From NCBI RefSeq assembly GCF_900564155.1, contig NZ_LS999839.1, positions 2,601,097 to 2,665,096 on the forward strand: a stretch of DNA of 64,000 bases. The letters are read 5' to 3'. The notes under the pieces were generated by a model. The model was not told the origin of the DNA, ran no database searches, and saw nothing but the letters and a program-made list of their open reading frames with translations. Both the position numbers and the translations under genes were made by a program. Positions 8,726 to 18,097 of this stretch are shown one piece after another. The number at the start of each line of letters is the position of its first letter. Within the stretch, counting starts at the first letter, position 1. The stretch is from Pedobacter schmidteae (GTDB taxonomy: Bacteria; Bacteroidota; Bacteroidia; Sphingobacteriales; Sphingobacteriaceae).

Positions 8726-8902
8726 ATGAAAAAATTTAATGAAGTGAAGGAACTTGTTGCAGCTTTGGAGGCTGATGCTGACAAATTCTACAACAAAGCA
8801 AACAGTGCAGCAGGAACACGTGTACGTAAAGGTATGCAAGACCTTAAAAACCTGGCTCAGTCTATCAGACTGGAGATTCAAGACACTAAAAACAAAGGCT
8901 AA
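8726..8902 (+). CDS. Histone H1-like nucleoid protein (Hc1-type), 58 aa
   Basis: A small Lys-rich alpha-helical protein starting MKKFNEVKELVAALEADAD, with TRVRKGMQDL in the centre and the end IQDTKNKG. It matches the short histone H1-like proteins found across Bacteroidota, probably DNA-binding nucleoid proteins. A good Shine-Dalgarno (AAAAGGAG, about 8707-8714) precedes the ATG. It stands alone with its own upstream region (8522-8725) and ends at a bidirectional terminator shared with convergent dapA. Confidence 0.88.
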   Translation: MKKFNEVKELVAALEADADKFYNKANSAAGTRVRKGMQDLKNLAQSIRLEIQDTKNKG

Positions 8903-8924
8903 CTAGCTTTACATTGTTTTGATG

Positions 8925-8959
8925 AAAAAAGTGCCCTGATATATCAGGACACTTTTTTT
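8925..8959. terminator. Bidirectional terminator between histone-like gene and dapA
   Basis: The palindrome CCTGATATATCAGG (8935-8948) is extended by GTG/CAC and by A- and T-runs on both sides. It lies between two convergent genes and its right edge covers the last bases of dapA. Confidence 0.8.
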
Positions 8960-9839
8960 ATGCCGTAATTTTATTGGTTTCGGCTATAATGGCTTGCCTC
9001 AGTCCATCTGAAACCTTTACTAAAGGTAAACGAAGATGATCGTCGCAAATGCCCAAATGTTTTAATGCCGCTTTGGCACCCGCAGGATTTCCCTCGGCAA
9101 ACATCATACTGGTAAATTGGATTAAGCTTAAATGCTTTGGTAAGGCAGCTATATAGTCGCCTTTAAGACACAATCTGATCATTTCCGATAATTGCAAAGG
9201 TAAAGCATTACCAATTACAGAAATGACGCCTACAGCACCTAACGAGATCATAGGCATGGCCACAGGGTCATCACCTGAAATCAGCATAAAATCAGCTGGT
9301 TTGTCACGCATAATCTGGTTAAACTGATCAAAATTACCAGATGCTTCCTTAGTGCCGATGATGTTTTTAAAATCGGTAGCAAGTCTGCAAGTAGTTTCGG
9401 GACTAACATTACTGGCTGTACGTCCGGGAACATTGTATAGCAAAACAGGTAGTGCACTATTTTCACTAATGGCTTTGTAATGCTGATATATACCTTCCTG
9501 AGTTGGTTTGTTGTAGTATGGACTTGCAGATAGAATGGCATCATAGCCATTTATTTCAAAAGTTTTAATGCTGTTGCATACTTCAGCAGTATCATTGCCC
9601 CCAATACCGGCAACCAATGGCAAGCGACCGTTGTTCACTTCTGCTGTAAATTCCCATATCTTCTTCTTCTCTTCTTTATTTAGTGTTGAAGCCTCTCCTG
9701 TGGTACCCAATGATACCAGGTATTCAACTTTTCCTTCAATTAAATGGTTGATGAGATTTTTCAGCCCATCATAGTCTACCGTTCCATCTGCATTAAAAGG
9801 TGTAACCAATGCTACGCCTGTTCCGTGAAATTTGTTCAT
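8958..9839 (-). CDS. dapA: DapA, 4-hydroxy-tetrahydrodipicolinate synthase
   Basis: A 293-residue TIM-barrel aldolase of the DHDPS family that condenses pyruvate with aspartate semialdehyde in lysine and meso-diaminopimelate synthesis. Key residues are visible: the substrate loop GTTGE (45-49), catalytic Tyr135 in LLYNVPGRT and Schiff-base Lys164 in GTKEASGN. The length is that of the family. It begins 10 bases after the ligA stop, so the two are probably co-transcribed as ligA-dapA. Other class I aldolases such as N-acetylneuraminate lyase are less likely given the motif set. Confidence 0.95.
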   Translation of the reverse strand: MNKFHGTGVALVTPFNADGTVDYDGLKNLINHLIEGKVEYLVSLGTTGEASTLNKEEKKKIWEFTAEVNNGRLPLVAGIGGNDTAEVCNSIKTFEINGYDAILSASPYYNKPTQEGIYQHYKAISENSALPVLLYNVPGRTASNVSPETTCRLATDFKNIIGTKEASGNFDQFNQIMRDKPADFMLISGDDPVAMPMISLGAVGVISVIGNALPLQLSEMIRLCLKGDYIAALPKHLSLIQFTSMMFAEGNPAGAKAALKHLGICDDHLRLPLVKVSDGLRQAIIAETNKITA

Positions 9840-9849
9840 TTTTTATTCT

Positions 9850-11916
<2,067 letters not shown>

Positions 11917-11936
11917 TTACACCTGGCTGTAATAAA

Positions 11937-12620
11937 CTATTTATGGAGGGGGAGTGTTTTTTCGATATCTCTAAAAATGGAAAGGTAATTGTTGCTGATG
12001 CGGTCGCGGAATATGGTAAGTTGTGCTGTCAGTAGCGAAAGCTGGACTTCCGTAAAAGGATTATTCCACAGGCGCATACAAATCCGGTTTAAGGCATAGG
12101 CTATGTTCTCAATCTTTTGATAGCTGAAAAGGTACCTGCTGGAAATAAAGCTGTTCAGGAATTTGAAAAATATTTCCGTATCCTCCAACGAAGCGGAATG
12201 TAAAAATGTATTTAGGGCGGTTTTATCTGCTTTGGTTAATTGTTCATAAAAGGTGTGGATATTTACAAGTCCGTTTGTGGTCAAGAGGTGATCCAATAAC
12301 AGCTCAAGTCCAATATGAGCTAAAAAGAAGGGTTTCACAGGACTGTTTTCGCAACATGGAAGGATGAGCTTTTTTAACTCATTGGTATGCTGCTGAAAAA
12401 ATGTGGAGGAATGAAAAATCTGGTCTACCTCAATATGCCTTTTCCAACCTTGGAGTATAGCACTCTGATGCGGGTCCGATTTAAAAAGATGTTCAATTTT
12501 GAGCGGATACAGGTTATAATCCTTTTGCGCATTTTTTACGAAATCGGGCAAAACAACTCCCAATACCATGTTGTCATCTGGATTATTTCGTTCAAAGTAA
12601 AAGTGCGACAAGAAATTCAT
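11937..12620 (-). CDS. AcpH-like (acyl carrier protein phosphodiesterase family) protein
   Basis: A 227-residue soluble, mostly helical protein. The start MNFLSHFYF and the spaced residues LGVVLPDFVK and WKRHIEVDQIFH match the layout of the AcpH/YajB family, whose E. coli member removes phosphopantetheine from ACP; an Asp and His-rich metal site is typical. Similarity outside these motifs looks weak, so this is a distant member and its activity is uncertain. It is divergent from tyrS with 104 bases between. Confidence 0.55.
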   Translation of the reverse strand: MNFLSHFYFERNNPDDNMVLGVVLPDFVKNAQKDYNLYPLKIEHLFKSDPHQSAILQGWKRHIEVDQIFHSSTFFQQHTNELKKLILPCCENSPVKPFFLAHIGLELLLDHLLTTNGLVNIHTFYEQLTKADKTALNTFLHSASLEDTEIFFKFLNSFISSRYLFSYQKIENIAYALNRICMRLWNNPFTEVQLSLLTAQLTIFRDRISNNYLSIFRDIEKTLPLHK

Positions 12621-12697
12621 ACCCCTAAAAATAGCGATTTTTGTTCAATAAGCCCTTTTTTGAAGCGCAGCAAATTTAAGTATAGCCTAGCTTTTCC

Positions 12698-12705
12698 TAT
12701 ATTTG
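12698..12705 (+). promoter_or_regulatory. -7 promoter element before tyrS
   Basis: TATATTTG matches the Bacteroidota -7 consensus TAnnTTTG exactly and sits 19 bases before the tyrS ATG, so the leader would be very short. I found no TTG at the proper -33 distance. Confidence 0.45.
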
Positions 12706-12724
12706 CCGACAAAAGTAGATTATA

Positions 12725-14011
12725 ATGACCAATTTTGTTGAAGAGCTACGCTGGAGAGGCATGTTACAGGATATCATGCCCGGTACTGAAGAAAAATTAA
12801 ATGAAGGCATGACCTCGGGGTATATTGGTTTTGACCCAACTGCCGATTCATTGCATGTGGGCCATTTAACCCAAATCATGACATTGATTCATTTTCAGCG
12901 GGCCGGACATAAACCTTATGCCTTGGTTGGTGGCGCTACCGGAATGGTGGGCGACCCATCAGGAAAATCGGACGAGCGTAATCTGCAGACAGAAGATATG
13001 GTGGCACATAATCTGGCCGGTATGAAGCGTCAGCTTTCAAAATTCCTAAAATTTGAAGAAGGTGGAAATGGTGCCGTAATGGTAAACAATGCCGACTGGT
13101 TTAAGGATATGAGCTTGTTTGACTTTATCAGAGATATTGGTAAGCACATTACCGTGAATTATATGATGGCAAAAGATAGTGTCAAAAGACGGTTGGAAGG
13201 AGATTCCGGATTGTCTTTTACTGAGTTTTGCTACCAGTTGATACAAGGGTATGATTTTTATTACCTGTGGAAACATCACAATTGCCTGGTACAGATGGGC
13301 GGTTCAGATCAGTGGGGTAATATCGTTACCGGAACTGAACTGATCAGAAGAAAAGACTCGGGAACAGCTTTTGCGGTAACCACAAACCTGATCAAAAAGG
13401 CAGATGGTACCAAGTTTGGCAAGACTGAAAGTGGTGCAGTATGGCTGGATCCCGACAAAACTTCACCTTATAAATTCTACCAGTTTTGGTTAAACGCCTC
13501 CGACGATGATACTAAAAAGTGGATCAGAATATTTACACTTAAAACACAGGATGAAATAGAGTCACTTGAAAGTGAACATGATGCTGCCCCACATTTAAGA
13601 GCGTTGCAGAAAGCACTGGCGGAGGATATTACTGTGAGAACGCATTCTGTCGAAGCATTGGAGACTGCAATCAAAACTTCCGAGTTTTTATTTGGGAATG
13701 GTTCCCTTGAATTCTTTAGCACTTTAACTGAAGCGCAGGTTCTGGAGATTTTTGAAGGTATTCCACAATTTGATATTTCAAGAGCCGAACTGGAACAGGG
13801 AATAGATGCGGCTACCTTACTTGCCGAAAAAACTGCTGTTTTTCCTTCCAAAGGAGAAGCAAAAAAACTAATTCAAGGAGGTGGCGTTGCCATTAATAAA
13901 GAAAAATTAAAAGGACCTTCAGATGTGATTTCAGTGGCGCATCTGTTGAATAACCGGTTTATTATTGTGCAAAAAGGGAAGAAAAACTATTATCTCTTAA
14001 AAATCAATTAG
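12725..14011 (+). CDS. tyrS: TyrS, tyrosyl-tRNA synthetase
   Basis: A 428-residue class I aminoacyl-tRNA synthetase that charges tRNA-Tyr. The HIGH motif appears as LHVGH (43-47) after GFDPTADS, and the KMSKS loop as KFGKT (230-234). [10 protein letters not shown] is the tyrosine-binding signature. The C-terminal S4 RNA-binding domain is visible in [23 protein letters not shown]. Length and domain order fit a standard bacterial TyrS. A hairpin terminator follows at 14048. Confidence 0.97.
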   Translation: MTNFVEELRWRGMLQDIMPGTEEKLNEGMTSGYIGFDPTADSLHVGHLTQIMTLIHFQRAGHKPYALVGGATGMVGDPSGKSDERNLQTEDMVAHNLAGMKRQLSKFLKFEEGGNGAVMVNNADWFKDMSLFDFIRDIGKHITVNYMMAKDSVKRRLEGDSGLSFTEFCYQLIQGYDFYYLWKHHNCLVQMGGSDQWGNIVTGTELIRRKDSGTAFAVTTNLIKKADGTKFGKTESGAVWLDPDKTSPYKFYQFWLNASDDDTKKWIRIFTLKTQDEIESLESEHDAAPHLRALQKALAEDITVRTHSVEALETAIKTSEFLFGNGSLEFFSTLTEAQVLEIFEGIPQFDISRAELEQGIDAATLLAEKTAVFPSKGEAKKLIQGGGVAINKEKLKGPSDVISVAHLLNNRFIIVQKGKKNYYLLKIN

Positions 14012-14047
14012 TCTGTAGCCCTGTGTTTTACATGGGGGACATATATT

Positions 14048-14088
14048 GGCCTGCAATGACTTATTAAGTTGCAGGCCTGTTTTTTTTG
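14048..14088. terminator. Terminator after tyrS
   Basis: GGCCTGCAA (14048-14056) pairs with TTGCAGGCC (14069-14077), followed by TG and a run of eight T. It separates tyrS from the convergent LuxE-like gene. Confidence 0.85.
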
Positions 14089-14101
14089 CTAAAAGAAAGC
14101 A

Positions 14102-15085
14102 TCAATTGACTAATAAATTACAGCCTCTGATGTCGGCATTGTCAAAACGGCCCAGGACTTCAAAGGATCCGTCCGGTAGTAACCTGCCCAGATCCTGAGT
14201 GGCAATAAATGAGCAGGAATTGATGTTAGCCAGATCGATGATGTTGATGCCTCCCGTTTTATGGTCAGGCGAGGGGCTTAGCGGATCATTGGTGTCCCTC
14301 AGACTGATCTTCATCCAGGCCGGACAATTAAAGATCCCATCTCCTGTGGAATAAGCCTGCGATAGAAGTTCTGTCATACCATATTCGCTATGAATGGCAT
14401 TTACCCCAAATCCATCTTGTAGTCTCTGATGAAGTTCTTCGCGCACCATTTCTTTCCTTTTCCCTTTCATACCTCCTGTCTCCATGATAATCAAATTGGG
14501 AAAGTCTAATTGATATTGTTCAATAAAGTCCAGTAAGGCATAAGTTACCCCAATCAATATCGTTTTTTGCTGTGCTGACTTCAATTTTTGAAGCTTATGA
14601 TACAACTCATCATGGTTGTGCAGGAAATAACCACTATCGGGATGTTTGCTTTGCTTCAATAGGGCATCAACCATATAAATCAGAGATGAGCCGTCCCGTT
14701 CCAGATAGGAGGGCAGCAAGGCCAGCAAACAGGTATTTTCTATTTTTCCGTAAAATTGTTCAAAGGCCTGGTTAAAACTCTCTTCGTACCAGCTTACATC
14801 GGTTACTACGTGCCTGCTTTGTATCATTCCAGTAGTGCCCGAACTGCTGAAAACAATTTCAGGAACAGCCGCAGTACTTAATATTTCGTGCGTTTTAAAA
14901 AAACTGATAGGCAGGTAAGGAATTTTTGCAACGCTGCTGATGTCTTTTGGATTTATCCTTAGATGAGAAATGTATTCCTTATAAACCTGACAGTTGATGG
15001 CCTGGTGGTTAAATACAGCAAGGCAGGTTTTTTCAAACTCGGTCACATTGCTGATAGAGAAAATTTGCTTTTTCAGATCAGTCAC
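14102..15085 (-). CDS. LuxE-like acyl-protein synthetase family protein
   Basis: A 327-residue adenylate-forming enzyme of the LuxE/PaaK type. The AMP-binding P-loop is FSSSGTTGMIQSRH, with IMETGGMKGKRKEM and HSEYGMTELLSQAY as later core motifs, and the C-terminal part has TQDLGRLLPDGSFEVLGR. Family members activate carboxylic acids with ATP and pass the acyl group to a thiol. No luxC reductase, acyl carrier protein or thiolase is nearby, so substrate and acceptor are unknown. The start is a GTG at 15085; no ATG is available before an upstream stop. The downstream neighbour is tyrS, convergent. Confidence 0.8.
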   Translation of the reverse strand: MTDLKKQIFSISNVTEFEKTCLAVFNHQAINCQVYKEYISHLRINPKDISSVAKIPYLPISFFKTHEILSTAAVPEIVFSSSGTTGMIQSRHVVTDVSWYEESFNQAFEQFYGKIENTCLLALLPSYLERDGSSLIYMVDALLKQSKHPDSGYFLHNHDELYHKLQKLKSAQQKTILIGVTYALLDFIEQYQLDFPNLIIMETGGMKGKRKEMVREELHQRLQDGFGVNAIHSEYGMTELLSQAYSTGDGIFNCPAWMKISLRDTNDPLSPSPDHKTGGINIIDLANINSCSFIATQDLGRLLPDGSFEVLGRFDNADIRGCNLLVN

Positions 15086-15112
15086 GCCGCAAAAATACGC
15101 AACAATTTTTAA

Positions 15113-15466
15113 TTAGGGATTGGATTTTGCAACCAGCACCGATTTTCTGAAATGATAACCACAATATCCACTGATGGCCGCTACAAAAGCACCTAACAAA
15201 GTGGTGAGTATCAGTATAAGCCACCATGCCTGTACACCGAACATCTCTGCAACCCTTGTAGCCAGTACATTATTATTGGGCAGACTCTTGAAAAGCGCCA
15301 TACCTGTCCATAACAATAGGATAGCAAAAAATGGCGACCATAAAGCTATTTTTCCGGTTTTTCCGATCAGGCCACAGGTAGCAAAACAAATGATCACAAT
15401 GATCCACCAGGGCAATACCATTTGCAGTAAAAAAGAGAGGATAACAATGACTATAAATACCATCAT
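15113..15466 (-). CDS. Small integral membrane protein, unknown function
   Basis: 117 residues with three or four hydrophobic segments (FIVIVILSFLLQMVLPWWIIVIICFA, LWSPFFAILLLWTGMAL, AWWLILILTTLLGAFVAAISG) and a basic C-terminus. I do not recognise the family. The start lies one base after the penicillin acylase stop, so it is probably the second gene of that operon; whether it helps the acylase is unknown. Confidence 0.65.
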   Translation of the reverse strand: MMVFIVIVILSFLLQMVLPWWIIVIICFATCGLIGKTGKIALWSPFFAILLLWTGMALFKSLPNNNVLATRVAEMFGVQAWWLILILTTLLGAFVAAISGYCGYHFRKSVLVAKSNP

Positions 15467-15467
15467 A

Positions 15468-17906
15468 TTATTTTTTTGATATTTTTAAATGAGAAATTAT
15501 TTTAGCTGAGGCGTCGTTGGCCGATTGCATGAAAAATAGATCATACAATTTTCCGCTCGCCCATTTGTCAATCATATTGTCGTAAAACGGGCTGCCCGGA
15601 TTGCCAGACTGTCCGCCTGGAAATACACCGTGTCCTTTCGGTGTTTTTCCTAGCTCAACCACCATTCTCCAGGAAGGACCATTGCCTTCATTTTGTGCGT
15701 TGATGGTCATTTTGCCGCCCCCTGTAAGGAGTACTTTAGAGCCGAAACCAGGTATTTTGGCCAGGTGCTGAATTTGCGTGTGTTTTAAATTTGCCCATTC
15801 CCATGATTTTCCAATTGGTCCATATTTCCTTTCCAGACTATCACAACTGTATTTAAAAGCTTCGTTTACCAAATCACTAAGTGTTTCTTTCTGTGGGGTA
15901 TTTACATTGTCAATCCATTTGGAATTGGGTTCATGCAGGATAAGCTGGACTGTTCGGTCTCTTGAAGGATAGCGCATGGGGGTGTCGGCAATGGTAAACT
16001 CGTCATCCCATATATCAAATTGGATCCTTTTGGTCCACAGGTCAAATACGCTTGCCGCTATTGACTTTGCATCATAATATTTGTCCCAGCTGCTTACAAA
16101 GCTCAAGGCTTCTTTTTGCGTAGCATTGAGCTGAGGCCGGTTTATCATAGCCAATATGGTAGGCAAAATGTTTTCAGCATGAATGCTGTAATTATCTGTT
16201 TGCATGCTGATGATACTGTCGGCTGTTGCCTTGTTCATAAGAGTAAGGCGGTTGTTGATGCGCTGGCCACGTTCGTACGGACTAAACTCCCAATTGATAT
16301 AATAGGGGTAGGTCTGATCGGTAGAGCTTTGATTTGCCGAGCTGACGAAACCCCGCGGAGGATTTTTAACCGTTGGGTTTTGCGTTGCTGGAATCCATCC
16401 CTGCCAGTCGTTTTGAGGGCTGCTGCCATCCAGGATAAATTTACCCTGATCTTTCCATTTTAGGGGGAATTTGCCATTGGCAGTAATGGCAATATCATTT
16501 TCGGCAGAAGCAAAGATAAAATTCTGTGCCGGTGCTGTGTAAAAGGTAAGGGCTCTCCGATAATCGTCGTAGTTCTTTCCTCTGTTTAACAGGTAAAATG
16601 TTTTCAGCTCATTCGATTTGTCGTGTGCGATCCACCTTAGTGCATTTCCTACCGGGATGTTTTTTGCTTTGGCAAAATCTTGTACTTTTTGCAGGTATAC
16701 TACTGGTCCGTGGTGGGTATAAATAACAGTGTCCAGCAGGCTTTTATCCCCGCGAACAACAATTTTTTCTATTCTGGTACTGGTATTTTTCCATTGATTG
16801 TTGTACCAATAGCTTTTGTGGCTATTGTCTTTAAATTTAACCTGGTAAAAATCAAGTACATCGGCAGCTACATTGGTCACCCCCCAGGCAATGTCTTTAT
16901 TAAAGCCAATCACAATACCTGGTGCCCCTGGCAAAGATACCCCGTATGCATTTAAACCTGGAGCATGCAATTGAATCTGATACCATATTGACGGTAGGGT
17001 GAGGTCGAGGTGCGGGTCGTTGGCCAATATAGGCAAGCCCGAAGCCGTTTTCGAACCCGACAAAGCCCAGTTGTTGCTGCCTATTCCTTCTTCTTTTTGT
17101 TTTGTTTTCAGGGTTGATGTCAGCGCTTCATTAAATACTGCCGGAACCGGTGGAATTGGAAGCGGATTAAAAGCCCATTTGGTGCCTACCGGAATAATAG
17201 GATCTTCTTTAAAAGGGTAGTCAGGAAAAAGGTCTTTAACTACGTCATTGCCAAATTTATTCCTGATGTTGGTCATGTAAAACTCGTCCGAGCCCATGGC
17301 CAGAACAGCTGACATTTGCTTCAACAGTAGTGCGCATTTAAGTGGCGACCAGTCTTCGGGTTTAAAATCGAGGAGTTTATACTCTATAGGTAGTTGCGAG
17401 GCGGATAGGGAATGGACGTAAGCATTGATACCTTCGGTATAAGCCAGAATCATTTCTTTAGACTTAGGATCTTCCATCATGCCTTCCAGAGAGCGCTCGG
17501 CCCCAAAAACCATCCCCATTCTGCGTTGGTATCTATCTAGTTCAATCGCTTTTTTACCTACCACTTCCGAGATACGACCGGCAGCAAAGCGGGTTTGAAA
17601 ATCCATTTGCAACAAGCGGTGCATAGCCGTGATATAGCCCTGAGCATAATACACATCATGATCATTCTGCGCAAAAATGTGTGGGATCATACGATCATCA
17701 AATGCAATGTCTACCGGCTGATGTGTCCCTTTGAGGATGATTTTAGCTTTTGCTTTTACCGTATAGCTTTCTGCATTTTGCCAGAAGCCGGTAAAAGGGT
17801 TCAGAAATTTTAAGATGGGGGGCACATTGCCGAATTTTGTGTTAAGGGTGTAGGCCAGTAATATAGGTACTATAATGCAAATGGATGCCCTTACTTTATT
17901 CATCAT
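15468..17906 (-). CDS. Penicillin acylase family Ntn-hydrolase
   Basis: An 812-residue periplasmic amidase precursor. An N-terminal membrane/signal segment (residues 6-20) is followed by the alpha-subunit region (YYAQGYITAMHRLLQMD, RFAAGRISEVVG), a spacer with autoprocessing, and the beta subunit starting at the nucleophile Ser277 in GIGSNNWALSG. NDPHL and INWEFSPYERGQR also fit the family. Such enzymes cleave themselves and hydrolyse amides: beta-lactam side chains, N-acyl homoserine lactones or other N-acyl compounds. Substrate cannot be read from sequence. It is divergent from the TonB-dependent receptor (191 bases apart). Confidence 0.92.
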   Translation of the reverse strand: MMNKVRASICIIVPILLAYTLNTKFGNVPPILKFLNPFTGFWQNAESYTVKAKAKIILKGTHQPVDIAFDDRMIPHIFAQNDHDVYYAQGYITAMHRLLQMDFQTRFAAGRISEVVGKKAIELDRYQRRMGMVFGAERSLEGMMEDPKSKEMILAYTEGINAYVHSLSASQLPIEYKLLDFKPEDWSPLKCALLLKQMSAVLAMGSDEFYMTNIRNKFGNDVVKDLFPDYPFKEDPIIPVGTKWAFNPLPIPPVPAVFNEALTSTLKTKQKEEGIGSNNWALSGSKTASGLPILANDPHLDLTLPSIWYQIQLHAPGLNAYGVSLPGAPGIVIGFNKDIAWGVTNVAADVLDFYQVKFKDNSHKSYWYNNQWKNTSTRIEKIVVRGDKSLLDTVIYTHHGPVVYLQKVQDFAKAKNIPVGNALRWIAHDKSNELKTFYLLNRGKNYDDYRRALTFYTAPAQNFIFASAENDIAITANGKFPLKWKDQGKFILDGSSPQNDWQGWIPATQNPTVKNPPRGFVSSANQSSTDQTYPYYINWEFSPYERGQRINNRLTLMNKATADSIISMQTDNYSIHAENILPTILAMINRPQLNATQKEALSFVSSWDKYYDAKSIAASVFDLWTKRIQFDIWDDEFTIADTPMRYPSRDRTVQLILHEPNSKWIDNVNTPQKETLSDLVNEAFKYSCDSLERKYGPIGKSWEWANLKHTQIQHLAKIPGFGSKVLLTGGGKMTINAQNEGNGPSWRMVVELGKTPKGHGVFPGGQSGNPGSPFYDNMIDKWASGKLYDLFFMQSANDASAKIISHLKISKK

Positions 17907-18097
17907 AACCTGTTTGAAAATATAAATATCCTAATAAACTTATTATCCTGAAGTTTCGCTATGGCAATTTAACATAAAACTTGATGGAATGGTAATGTTA
18001 AGTAGATTTTGTCGCTGAAATATTTTAGCGAATAGAATTTGTTAATGTCAAAAATTTTATTAAGTTTATGTTAAAATCAAACTAAATATAATAGAGT

